Below, in pieces: positions 36,729 to 45,312 of a stretch of DNA of 64,000 nucleotides (the first letter of the stretch is position 1; each line of letters opens with the position of its first letter). The translations under genes were made by a program, and so were the position numbers. The stretch is from the NCBI GenBank assembly GCA_965221175.1, contig OZ244867.1, positions 1,364,001 through 1,428,000 on the forward strand, given 5' to 3'. This DNA is from JAJDZL01 sp965221175 (GTDB taxonomy: Bacteria; Pseudomonadota; Gammaproteobacteria; Arenicellales; JAJDZL01). A model generated the notes under the pieces. It was not told the origin of the DNA and did no database searches. It was given only the letters and a program-made list of their open reading frames with translations.

Positions 36729-36974
36729 CTATGGTGCATATCCCATGCAGTTTCCAAAACAGTATGGAGCATTGTCCGATCGTTTGCATCCACACATGTA
36801 GAATTCACCGGATATGGGTGCGACAAACTTAATCGGTTTGAAGTCTGTGCCCCGATGAGTGCCGTCACACCAGGGTTGCGAATTACTCAGGCCGCAACTG
36901 CACCAAGCATAAAGCACACCTGACTCCACTTGCACTACATAAGGCGCTTTCTGCGGACAAAGCGGCAGTTCCAT
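36729..36974 (-). CDS. CDGSH-type iron-sulfur protein with a degenerate second motif
   Basis: An 81-residue protein. The first motif, CSCGLSNSQPWCDGTH, is a full CDGSH [2Fe-2S] site (three Cys, one His). The second half reads CGCKRSDNAPYCFGNC: three cysteines stay, but the DG is lost and Cys replaces His. Bacterial double-CDGSH proteins usually keep both. It could bind one normal cluster and one altered, all-Cys cluster. It starts two bases after the stop of the preceding gene, so translation is coupled. ATG 36989 is an alternative start. Confidence 0.82.
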   Translation of the reverse strand: MELPLCPQKAPYVVQVESGVLYAWCSCGLSNSQPWCDGTHRGTDFKPIKFVAPISGEFYMCGCKRSDNAPYCFGNCMGYAP

Positions 36975-36975
36975 A

Positions 36976-37254
36976 TCAATCTCGCGCAATATTCAAAGTC
37001 AGCACAGGATAAACGGGCATTCCTTGGCAGTCCCGGCCTTTACCCACTGCCTGCCCATTATCCAGCAAATACCACTCTTCAATATTTTGCTCGGGGCCTG
37101 GCCAAGGAGCAAATAGTTCACTGTGCGATGAACAAGGCTCTCCGGAGGTAAGTTTTATCGCCGTAACTCGCTGATTCCTTAACTTGTACGCAGCTGTGTC
37201 GCGATACGACGCATCTTCCGTTAAATTCGGCAAAACGTCCTTAAGTTCAGGCAA
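36976..37254 (-). CDS. 92-residue protein of unknown function
   Basis: Small soluble protein with no family I recognise. Motifs include SSHSELFAPWPGPEQNIEEWYLL. It sits 12 bases after the kinase/cold-shock fusion and two bases before the CDGSH gene, which supports it as a real member of the array. Confidence 0.6.
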   Translation of the reverse strand: MPELKDVLPNLTEDASYRDTAAYKLRNQRVTAIKLTSGEPCSSHSELFAPWPGPEQNIEEWYLLDNGQAVGKGRDCQGMPVYPVLTLNIARD

Positions 37255-37266
37255 CAGGTGTGAACT

Positions 37267-38073
37267 CTATTCCGGCTTAATGTCGATGGCTCGAAATCCG
37301 CCAAACCCATCTTCGACAATTTGATACTTAACTCTTTGCCCCCGATGCAATTCGCCAAGACCACTGGATTCGACAGCGCTTTTGTGGACAAAAACGTTTC
37401 GGCCGCTTTCATCGTCAGTGATATATCCGCCGAAAGGGTTTCTCAGAGCGTTATATACTGCCACTTCGCCTGCTGAAGCACCGGGTTTCAAACCTTTGGT
37501 CTGTTTCTTGTCCATCGCCGTGGAACCGCCCACATCCAAATGCGACAAGTCCTCTCCAGTGAACTTCGACCAGATTTGCAGGGCGTAGTCTTCAACATTG
37601 CCATCTGATGTATCGAACTCCATATCGGGCTCGATGTGATTGGCCTGCGGATAAAGCAAGCGGCTGAGTTTTTCATCGTCTTGATCACGCTGACTGACGT
37701 CCTCTCCAATCTGTCTGGTTCGCCCTCCGCCCTCTTCTCGCCGATGTTCCCATCGTTCATTTCTGATCTTGTCATCGGACTTCAGATGCACAAAAAACAC
37801 GCCTTCGATACCTTGCAGAACAGCATCCGTGAATGCGCTCTCAAGAATCAAAACCGGGTCTGGCCATGAAGTCATTGACCTTGTTTCTTGGTCCAACTTG
37901 CGGTGGTAGTCCAGATCAATGTCTGCGCCGCTGGTTGACTTCGATACCAATGCCTGGGTTGTAACAGCTTCTCCGCGACTTGCCAGCTTGTAGCCGGTAA
38001 GACGCGAAACAGCTCTCGCTACATCCGATTTTAGGCAACATGTCTTTCCATAAATTGCAATTACTTGACTCAT
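37267..38073 (-). CDS. Cytidylate-kinase-like domain fused to a cold-shock domain
   Basis: A 268-residue fusion. Residues 1-180 resemble the cytidylate-kinase-like family: start VIAIYGKTCCLKSDVARAVSRLTGYKL, then RQIGEDVSQRDQDD. The P-loop is altered (GKTCCLKS in place of GxxGxGKS/T), so phosphate binding may be changed. Residues about 200-268 are a cold-shock-like OB fold: GGYITDDESGRNVFVHKSAV, with the FVH RNA-binding strand, and RVKYQIVEDGFGGFRAIDI. It is nine bases after the cytochrome b gene. I know no described protein with this pairing; RNA-linked regulation of the array is speculation. Confidence 0.68.
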   Translation of the reverse strand: MSQVIAIYGKTCCLKSDVARAVSRLTGYKLASRGEAVTTQALVSKSTSGADIDLDYHRKLDQETRSMTSWPDPVLILESAFTDAVLQGIEGVFFVHLKSDDKIRNERWEHRREEGGGRTRQIGEDVSQRDQDDEKLSRLLYPQANHIEPDMEFDTSDGNVEDYALQIWSKFTGEDLSHLDVGGSTAMDKKQTKGLKPGASAGEVAVYNALRNPFGGYITDDESGRNVFVHKSAVESSGLGELHRGQRVKYQIVEDGFGGFRAIDIKPE

Positions 38074-38082
38074 GTGACAATC

Positions 38083-39225
38083 TCAACTTTTATGATCATT
38101 TTTACTCATGCTTGACAGTAGTCCGGACAGCGAGTGCATGCGTTTGTCGGCAAGGATTCTCTTTTGTGAATTCATCATTCTGCCAATGGGCGTGGCACAG
38201 GAATGCACGAGTCTGAATACCGGTACGTATGCGATGAATGCCAACGAACCAAACACGTGAAAGTACCACATCGGCGTGTGTAATGCAACAAGCACGTGCC
38301 CACTTTCTGAGGTCATCCTTGCAATTGTCCAACCGACGAATGAATAGCAACTGCCGGCCGGGAAACCATCAATAACAAGCCTTGCTGCTTCGACAACAAA
38401 ACCAGTCACTACCACGAGAAACAGGAACAGTACCGACGGCGTATCAGCAAACTTCTTTTCTTCTGACTTGCCAACCTGAATCCGCCAAATAAACGAAAGC
38501 AGACACCCGACCAGCACCAGAAAACCAAAGAAGTCGAAGGCAAAATCGAAGGCAACTCGAACTGGGTGCCCGGCGATTTCCCAAATATCGGCATAGCCGA
38601 AAGCCGGAATGCCTTCTCGTATGAATACCGCAATGACTTCAACACCGAACAACAATGCAAAACCCCAAAATATCAAGGTATGCCTCAACCAGCGAAATCC
38701 GCTTACCGAAAACAGGCTGGAATGTATCACGACATCTTCCAGGAATGTCTTGCGCATCAATGCCGGTTCGGCATTTTCTCTCGAAATGTAGCGGTGATAA
38801 CGATCCCAGCTCGGGCGATTCTTCTGATAGAGTATCCGATACATTCCGATATCGAAAAGGACCAGTGCTGCAAGAGCTGTCGGGCCGAACAGCAACCACT
38901 TCATTTCGACTCGGCCAGCCAATCCCTCCATGACAAAGTGTCCAGAGAGATCGAACACACCGATTACATACATCCAGGCACCGACAAGTAATAACCATCT
39001 CATCGCACCAGCCAAGGTTTCGGCTGAAAATTTCCGCGTAAATACCAGTAATCCCAGCGCTGCAACGCCCCCAGTCAAGAGCACCACGGAAACAAGAAGC
39101 AAAGCATATCCTAGCCCGGCACCGTACTGACCGGACAACTGCAATACGAAAACCGTAATCCCCACTATCAATGGCAAAACTACGCGTCTACGACTACGGC
39201 GAAAATCCGTTGCGGCTCTCTCCAT
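38083..39225 (-). CDS. NarI/DsrM-like membrane cytochrome b
   Basis: A 380-residue membrane protein with about nine hydrophobic spans. The C-terminal half has the respiratory gamma-subunit pattern: RHTLIFWG, then HTPMWYFHVFGSLAFIAYVPVFRLVHSCATP, whose spaced histidines are likely haem b ligands. Such subunits (NarI, DsrM, HdrE) exchange electrons between quinol and a cytoplasmic iron-sulfur partner. In this array the partner would be the ferredoxin or molybdoenzyme encoded upstream. The N-terminal 120 residues form an extra four-span module. Confidence 0.78.
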   Translation of the reverse strand: MERAATDFRRSRRRVVLPLIVGITVFVLQLSGQYGAGLGYALLLVSVVLLTGGVAALGLLVFTRKFSAETLAGAMRWLLLVGAWMYVIGVFDLSGHFVMEGLAGRVEMKWLLFGPTALAALVLFDIGMYRILYQKNRPSWDRYHRYISRENAEPALMRKTFLEDVVIHSSLFSVSGFRWLRHTLIFWGFALLFGVEVIAVFIREGIPAFGYADIWEIAGHPVRVAFDFAFDFFGFLVLVGCLLSFIWRIQVGKSEEKKFADTPSVLFLFLVVVTGFVVEAARLVIDGFPAGSCYSFVGWTIARMTSESGHVLVALHTPMWYFHVFGSLAFIAYVPVFRLVHSCATPIGRMMNSQKRILADKRMHSLSGLLSSMSKNDHKS

Positions 39226-39293
39226 AGTCCTCCTATGCCACTAATTCTCGAGACGGCAGTTGCGTGACGACACCATGATCAAACCTTCGTATT

Positions 39294-40145
39294 TCAGCCT
39301 GCAGCGGCTGACTCCAGCTTGGCAGCCTGTTCAGCTGCTCGCTGTGCATCCACGGCGAGCATTGCTCCATGCAATGCTGGATCACCGCCTTTAATATCTC
39401 GAAATTCCTGAACGCATGCCTTGGCTTTCTCTACCGCGACTAGAGCATCTGCTCCATATGCATCCGCTCCAATCTTGTCACACCACGCCTGACTGATTGG
39501 TGCTCCACCTACAAAAACTTTAACGTCCCCGCGCAGTCCTTCCGCCTGAATATGCTTGATAGTTTCCCATTGCATGTTCATGGTTGTGGTCAACAAGGCG
39601 GAAAAGCCGACAATCTGCGGCTTGTGCTCGCGTATTGCGGCAATGAAATCTTCTGGCGGAACCGTCACACCGAGATCAATGACGGTAAAGCCCGCGGCTT
39701 CCAGCATCATGGCAACAATCTTCTTGCCGATGTCGTGCAAGTCCCCTTGCACAGTGCCAACAACTACCGTACCGATTTCATCTGATTTTTCCGCTACGAT
39801 CAGCGGTTTCAGAATTCCTAGTGCGGAGTGCATGCACTTCGCCGACATCATGACTTCCGGCAGAAAGTATTCGTCCATCTTGAATCGACGGCCGACCTCA
39901 GCGATTCCTGTCGCCATAGGGCCTGCAACAAGCGTCCTTGGCGAAATTTCCGCATCCAATGCTGGATGAATCAAATCCGATGTTTCTTCGTGTTCACCAT
40001 CTATGATGTTCCACTCAATCTCGTGAAACAGTTCCTTGATCTCCGGTGGAGCATCCGTCCAGCGGTCAGTTTCTAAAGAGTCTTCAAAGTCATACTGAAG
40101 ATCTTCGAGATCCCATTCCTTTTCAGTTTCGATTATTAACGGCAT
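39294..40145 (-). CDS. Corrinoid (B12-binding) methyl-carrier protein
   Basis: A 283-residue protein from ATG 40145, which starts the conserved sequence. The helical cap domain (residues about 35-120) is followed by a Rossmann B12 domain with GDLHDIGKKI (DxHxxG at 135-140; His137 ligates cobalt), SALLTTTM and VFVGGAPI. MtaC/MtbC-type proteins are about 210-220 residues; this one has an acidic N-terminal extension of 35 residues and an Ala-rich C-terminal tail. It should carry the methyl group handled by the neighbouring methyltransferase. Confidence 0.9.
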   Translation of the reverse strand: MPLIIETEKEWDLEDLQYDFEDSLETDRWTDAPPEIKELFHEIEWNIIDGEHEETSDLIHPALDAEISPRTLVAGPMATGIAEVGRRFKMDEYFLPEVMMSAKCMHSALGILKPLIVAEKSDEIGTVVVGTVQGDLHDIGKKIVAMMLEAAGFTVIDLGVTVPPEDFIAAIREHKPQIVGFSALLTTTMNMQWETIKHIQAEGLRGDVKVFVGGAPISQAWCDKIGADAYGADALVAVEKAKACVQEFRDIKGGDPALHGAMLAVDAQRAAEQAAKLESAAAG

Positions 40146-40170
40146 ATCGCATTGTATAAATAAAAAACAA

Positions 40171-41559
40171 TCAAACTGCGCGCGCGGCATTGCGGTCAGG
40201 CCGCCTCCGGCGTTTGCGCTCTCCAGTCCAAGGTTCATAACCTTCGCCAGTGTCAGCGCCCGGGGGGGGTTCGCTCGGCAAAGGATACACGCCGTAAGTT
40301 CTCGCCTCATCAATCATCGCAAGCACATTCTGCGTTGGTACATCATGCTCCAGCCGATGAGATGAACTCAGCAGATAACCGCCACCGTGCCCCATTTCCC
40401 AGATACGCTGCCGAACTTCGGATCGCACATCCTCCACACTGCCCCACGGCAGTGTTTCCTGCACGTCGATTCCGCCATAAAAAAACATTTCCTTTCCCAA
40501 TTGTCGCTTTTTTGCCGCAGGATTCGAGTGACGAGCAACTTTCGGCGGCAAACTATCGTAACCGTCCACTCCCGACTCAATCAAACCTCGCATGAAAGGT
40601 TCCGGTATTGCTCCACAACTATGAAACTGAATTTTACCCAGAGGGTTCTTTTTTAGGTAATATTCCTTAATTTCATTAAATGCACGCACATAGTGGGGCT
40701 TTACCTGTCGCTCGAACATTTTCAGTGACAGGAACGCGGTTTTCTCACTGGCCAAGTCTTCTGGACTCATGCGCATCCAATCTAGATACTCTCCACATTC
40801 GTCGATAATCGCCTTGTTGAACTCGATTTCAATATCCGTTAATCGAATCAACATTGCTTCGAGAAAATCGGGGGATTCAATAAAATCTGAAAATATTTTG
40901 GCGTAGCCGACCATATACTTCGCCTGCTCGAAGATGCCACCCCGTCCGCCTTGGCCCATTAACGCGAAAGGTGTTTCATCATGTATGAATTTGCAGTATT
41001 CCCGCAACGTCATACCAGGAATTGGAGAATCCTCCCAGCATGATTCATCCCACGGGTCTGGCCAAGGAAACTCATCGAGAATTCGCATGCCTTCTTCAAG
41101 GGGTGCACTCGTCGCGTGAAACAGTGGATATCCGATCATTTCGTAGTAGCCGCCTTGTTCGTGTGGCGTCCACTTTCGAATCACCCCCCATTCGTCCACG
41201 TTAATATCCATGTTCGGCGGCGGAATACCCATATCGAAAGGAATTTCGTCAAATGCAATTTCACGAAATCCTGGTGAACCTCCAGGCGTTCCAATTGCAA
41301 TTCGCATAAAGTCCACATCCAGTTTCTGTGCTAGATCCAACTCGAAACTCACGTCTGTGGTCCATGTCGTAGAACCCGTACGGTAATCTTTGGGATCGGC
41401 CTTGTAATCCATACCGATACCCTTGCGCAAATTCTGATATCCCTCGATTGTGCCCCAGAGACCAACCGGGACAAGATCAGGTTCGCGCAAATGAAGCGCG
41501 TCAATCACTCTTTTTCGTTGCGGCGGAACCGCATTACCAATAATCTCAGCCATCGTCAA
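40171..41559 (-). CDS. UroD-family methyltransferase (MtaA/CmuA-like)
   Basis: A 462-residue member of the uroporphyrinogen-decarboxylase fold. The zinc-type motif is FHSCGAI (His313, Cys315), as in cobalamin-linked methyltransferases. It lacks the N-terminal residues used by true HemE. It lies 25 bases upstream of the corrinoid gene, so the two should act together, moving a methyl group onto or off cobalamin. It is longer than MtaA/MtbA (about 340), with an acidic insertion around residues 100-150 and a basic tail (GERKRRRRP). The donor substrate cannot be read from the sequence. Confidence 0.85.
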   Translation of the reverse strand: MTMAEIIGNAVPPQRKRVIDALHLREPDLVPVGLWGTIEGYQNLRKGIGMDYKADPKDYRTGSTTWTTDVSFELDLAQKLDVDFMRIAIGTPGGSPGFREIAFDEIPFDMGIPPPNMDINVDEWGVIRKWTPHEQGGYYEMIGYPLFHATSAPLEEGMRILDEFPWPDPWDESCWEDSPIPGMTLREYCKFIHDETPFALMGQGGRGGIFEQAKYMVGYAKIFSDFIESPDFLEAMLIRLTDIEIEFNKAIIDECGEYLDWMRMSPEDLASEKTAFLSLKMFERQVKPHYVRAFNEIKEYYLKKNPLGKIQFHSCGAIPEPFMRGLIESGVDGYDSLPPKVARHSNPAAKKRQLGKEMFFYGGIDVQETLPWGSVEDVRSEVRQRIWEMGHGGGYLLSSSHRLEHDVPTQNVLAMIDEARTYGVYPLPSEPPPGADTGEGYEPWTGERKRRRRPDRNAARAV

Positions 41560-41600
41560 TCTCCGTCAACGATTGAACAATATTAAAATCTTGAATCTGT

Positions 41601-42155
41601 TTATGAATTAGGCGCAAATCTCGATGCCGCATCCATCACTATGCCTGGAAATCCCTGCGCGGATAGTCGTTTAGCCGAATTTTCGCGATTCACGGTCGCC
41701 AGTTCCGACATCGGCCCCGATACGATCGCCCCCGTTGGACAGATTTCCTCGCAGGCACGCGGCATATCCAGCGGCCGCTCCTTGCCGGGTGTCTGACAGA
41801 AGTTGCATTTTTCCATCTTACCTGCGGTTGCGCTCAGCTGTGGAGCATTGAATGGACAAGCCCAAGTACAGAATCCGCAACCAATACAGGTGTTCTGATC
41901 GACAACAACGATGCCATCCTCTACTCTTTTGGTAATCGCATTAACGGGACAAGCAGTGCGACAAGGTGCATCTCCACAATGCATGCATGCCATCGAGACA
42001 TTCATAGCCGTCACATTGGGAAACGTTCCCGACTCGATCTTTACAACTTCCCTCCAGCGCGGTCCGACTTCGACCTCATTCCAGGATTTGCAGGCAATTT
42101 CACAAGCATGACACTTCACGCACCGTTTGTGATCAAAATAAAATCCATATTGCAT
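41601..42155 (-). CDS. Four-cluster ferredoxin subunit (DmsB/PsrB-like)
   Basis: A 184-residue iron-sulfur protein. ATG 42155, behind GAGAGGAAAA, begins the conserved MQYGFYFDHKRCVKCHACEIAC. Four cysteine sets are visible: CVKCHACEIAC, CMHCGDAPCRTACP, CIGCGFCTWACP, and a fourth, CNFC with ACEEICP. It is the usual electron-transfer partner of the molybdoenzyme encoded 19 bases upstream. There is no signal peptide. Confidence 0.9.
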   Translation of the reverse strand: MQYGFYFDHKRCVKCHACEIACKSWNEVEVGPRWREVVKIESGTFPNVTAMNVSMACMHCGDAPCRTACPVNAITKRVEDGIVVVDQNTCIGCGFCTWACPFNAPQLSATAGKMEKCNFCQTPGKERPLDMPRACEEICPTGAIVSGPMSELATVNRENSAKRLSAQGFPGIVMDAASRFAPNS

Positions 42156-42174
42156 GACTTTTCCTCTCGCTGAT

Positions 42175-44283
42175 TTACGCTGCACGTACGCGAACTTTGC
42201 ACTCGTTGTAGCAATTCGCGCCCGTTATCGGGCTGGTGTGAGTATCCATGAGATTGTTGGAGTGCGCGCCGTGTCCTTTGGCCGTGGAGCCCATAGCCCA
42301 ATGACCAAAGCCATGACCATGCCGAACGCTCACGCAACCGGGTACCAGACCCTCAACAACCTTGGCTTTAATTTCAATACTGTCTTTCGGTGATTCGATT
42401 ACCACAATGCTGTCATCCTGAATGCCGTATCGGGCAGCATCTGAGCTGTTTATTTCGACCCAGTTCTCTCCGCACACCTCCATTAAGTAAGGGTTGTTCT
42501 GAGTCACGATGTTACAGTGCATGCTCAACTTAGAATGAGTCAGCTGCAGAGGATAATCTTTGTCAGGAATCACCGATCGCTCGGTGTATTCAGGATAACC
42601 GTTAAATCCTGCCTCTTCATAACTGCTGGAATGTATCTCGATCTTTCCGGAGGGTGTCGGCAACCCTTCCGGCACTCGGTTGTACCGAATCTCCCCGGCC
42701 CAGAATCCTTTGTTCTTCAGTTCGTCCAGAGTCATGGGAATATTCTCCATCATCAGTTCACCCCAGTCCTCCCATTTTTCATACGGAAAATACTCGCCCC
42801 ATCCCATTTTCTCGGCAATTCCTTTGGCAATTTCGTAAGGCGGTTTCGATTCCCCCACCGCTGGAACGACTGGTTGGCACAGAATGACTTCGGGGCCAAG
42901 CCACATGCCCTGACGAATTTCTGCCTGTTCGTAGAATGAGGTTTCCGGCAAAACAATATCGCATTCAAGTGCCGTTTCACTCATATAAAGCTCACAGGCG
43001 ACAGCCAGATCCAAGTGTTTGAACATTTCAAGGACCCGGTCTCGATTCGGATCGCTCATTACCGGGTTTGTAGCATGAACAAACAGTGCTTTGACTGGAT
43101 ACGGATTTCCATCAATAACCGCTTCCGGCAATTTGGAGTTCGGAAGGTCCGGGGCTAAAGGGTAACCCATGGCGGCGTGAAGTGCTTCTTTGGTTGGCGC
43201 AGTCCTCGCCTCCTCCGGAATATTGACCGGCAACCCAAGGGGCGCCCAGTCTTTGAGATGAAGATTTCCGGGTTTATCTACTTCTCCACAAATTGCGTTC
43301 AACGCATAGCAAGCTCTCCCGGCATCCGCACCGTTGGTGTAATATCCAGATCCTTTGAAAATAGCTGACATTGCCGGCTTGGTTGTAGCAAACTCTCGGC
43401 TTAGCCGTTCAATCGTATCTTTGCCTACCCCGCAGATCGGTGCCGCCCACTCGGGTGTATAGCCATTTTCCTGGAGGTGTTCGCGAAATCCGTCAAAGCC
43501 GTTGCAGTAGTTATTCGTGAAATCTACATCGTACATTCGGTTGCTGACTATGCTGTGGCACATCGCGAGCGCCAAGGCACCGTCGGTGCCTGGATTGATG
43601 GGTATCCACTCGTCTGCCTTTTGTGCGGTCTCGGTAAAATTCGGATCGACCACCACCAGCTTGCACCCTTTCTTCTGCGCTTCAATGAGGGCTCTGCTCT
43701 CCCACAGTCCTTGATTTGCGCCTAGATTGTTCATGCCCCAGAGCATGACATATTTTGAATTGGCAAAATCATGCATTGGAAAAACATGCCCGAACAAAGT
43801 CAGGCAGGCCGACCTGCGATCCTGCTCACAGCCTGATGTGTGGGCATACAAATTTGGCGAACCATAAAGTTCGCCGAGCAGGTGCCGATAAAACTGGGTA
43901 TTGGGATCGTGGTGACAAGTCAGAGCCACCGCTTCAGGACCGAAATCTTTGGCAATGGAAGTTAGTTTATCAGCAATGAACGAGTAAGCTTCGTCCCATG
44001 AAATACGCTTGAAACGCCCCGCTTCTCCTTTGGGATTGGTTCGCAGCATCGGATACTTCAGACGATCAGGATCTAGTGTCACATGCCAACTCGCCATCCC
44101 TTTTGCGCACCTGGACCCGATATTGTTAGGGGATTCAGGATTCCCTTTGTGATAGACAATTTTATTGTCGCGTACAAATACCTCCGTTGGACATTGCCAA
44201 GGACAAGTGTAACAAAAACTTTTGATTACCTGCGCCCCTTTAATTTCAGCAAGACGCAAACCCAAATCGTTTGCAGCGGCCAT
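42175..44283 (-). CDS. Molybdopterin oxidoreductase, DMSO-reductase family, cytoplasmic type
   Basis: A 702-residue catalytic subunit. Cys24, 27, 31 and 59 (CYTCPWQC and SRCAKG) form the FS0 [4Fe-4S] site. The Mo ligand is probably Cys152 in AHTSGCEQDRR, as in polysulfide/thiosulfate-reductase relatives. MGD-binding stretches include WGMNNLGANQ, VVDPNFTETAQKAD and ATNPVMSD. No Tat signal precedes the domain, so the enzyme should be cytoplasmic, unlike PhsA, PsrA and DmsA. It heads the array with the ferredoxin, methyltransferase and corrinoid genes. Substrate is unknown. Confidence 0.86.
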   Translation of the reverse strand: MAAANDLGLRLAEIKGAQVIKSFCYTCPWQCPTEVFVRDNKIVYHKGNPESPNNIGSRCAKGMASWHVTLDPDRLKYPMLRTNPKGEAGRFKRISWDEAYSFIADKLTSIAKDFGPEAVALTCHHDPNTQFYRHLLGELYGSPNLYAHTSGCEQDRRSACLTLFGHVFPMHDFANSKYVMLWGMNNLGANQGLWESRALIEAQKKGCKLVVVDPNFTETAQKADEWIPINPGTDGALALAMCHSIVSNRMYDVDFTNNYCNGFDGFREHLQENGYTPEWAAPICGVGKDTIERLSREFATTKPAMSAIFKGSGYYTNGADAGRACYALNAICGEVDKPGNLHLKDWAPLGLPVNIPEEARTAPTKEALHAAMGYPLAPDLPNSKLPEAVIDGNPYPVKALFVHATNPVMSDPNRDRVLEMFKHLDLAVACELYMSETALECDIVLPETSFYEQAEIRQGMWLGPEVILCQPVVPAVGESKPPYEIAKGIAEKMGWGEYFPYEKWEDWGELMMENIPMTLDELKNKGFWAGEIRYNRVPEGLPTPSGKIEIHSSSYEEAGFNGYPEYTERSVIPDKDYPLQLTHSKLSMHCNIVTQNNPYLMEVCGENWVEINSSDAARYGIQDDSIVVIESPKDSIEIKAKVVEGLVPGCVSVRHGHGFGHWAMGSTAKGHGAHSNNLMDTHTSPITGANCYNECKVRVRAA

Positions 44284-44637
44284 AATTTCTCCTCTCGCCC
44301 CGATCGTTCATTCAGATAAATTCAATATTTTCGTTTTGTATATTCTAAATATATCGAAACGCATCGCTAATTCTATTTTATTTGTGTTCGTTATGTAAAA
44401 TTTGAACCTATCTCATACATCCAGTCTCCATTTTTCTCCGACGCAAAACAATCTAATCGCACCCTGCAATAGTTACGACTTAAAATTTGATTCAATACTC
44501 CTATCCCTATGATGTCTTATGTACTGTCAAGTCAATTTTATCCGTAGCAATGCACAGCACGAACCATCTCGCGAATTTATTCACAAATACGCTGTGGTAC
44601 GGCTCTTCTAAGAATTATCTAGAATACTACAACCTTC
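44284..44637. other. Divergent intergenic region of 354 bases
   Basis: AT-rich space between the molybdoenzyme array and the oxygenase-like gene. It should hold both promoters. I see no strong palindrome, riboswitch-like structure or small gene. Confidence 0.4.
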
Positions 44638-45264
44638 ATGAACAGTTTCGGCTTTGAAACAACTCCGCAGCATTTGGCTGGTGCAATTCGATTACTGCAA
44701 CACATACCTGCACTATCTGTTCCAATATTGTCGGACAAATTTCGGCTTGCACTTCTAAAGGAAGCTCGGCAATATCCACTTCGTGAAATCTCCAATTACG
44801 TTGGCAGCGGTCGAAATAAAGTACGTCAGGAAATGTTTCTGCAAGATCAATTGAATCTTCATGGGCTTTTCGGCAAATTGACAGAGGAATTCCAAACGAT
44901 GTTCGACCAATCCGTGGCTGGAACGGAATTCTTTAGCGACGGAGTCATCTTCAATGATTGGATAATCCAAAAGTACGTGCTCGGAAGCGCTGGTATCACT
45001 CCCCATCGAGACCGAACCGACTATCGTCATATGATCTGCCTATTCGTTCTAGCCGGTCACGGAAGATTTTTTGTCTCCGATGACCGTGAGAGAACCAATC
45101 AGCGGGAGATTGCCAATTTACCTGGGGATGTAATTTTGATGCCTGGCCCTGGGTTCAAAAATCTTGAACGGAGACCGTTTCACTATCTTGAGGACATCAC
45201 AGAAGAACGCTGGATATTCGGACTTCGTCACGACGAAAGCAAATTGAACAAAAAACCAATTTAG
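44638..45264 (+). CDS. 2OG-Fe(II) oxygenase-like protein
   Basis: A 208-residue jelly-roll protein. The iron triad is plausibly His and Asp in ITPHRDRTD and a later His in RPFHYLED, with an Arg-containing RWIFGLRHD that could bind 2-oxoglutarate. The strand HMICLFVLAGHGRFFVSDD and the turn LPGDVILMPGPGF also fit a cupin-like core. It is divergent from the molybdoenzyme array. Substrate is unknown. Confidence 0.65.
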   Translation: MNSFGFETTPQHLAGAIRLLQHIPALSVPILSDKFRLALLKEARQYPLREISNYVGSGRNKVRQEMFLQDQLNLHGLFGKLTEEFQTMFDQSVAGTEFFSDGVIFNDWIIQKYVLGSAGITPHRDRTDYRHMICLFVLAGHGRFFVSDDRERTNQREIANLPGDVILMPGPGFKNLERRPFHYLEDITEERWIFGLRHDESKLNKKPI

Positions 45265-45312
45265 CGGCTATCTATAGAACAGACAGCAATACGGATCGAA
45301 ATACTTTGCTGT

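Noticed and set aside
42175..44283. Periplasmic thiosulfate/polysulfide or DMSO reductase
   Set aside because: The protein lacks a Tat signal and a PsrC- or DmsC-type anchor; it sits with methyl-transfer genes, so naming it PhsA, PsrA or DmsA would overstate the evidence.
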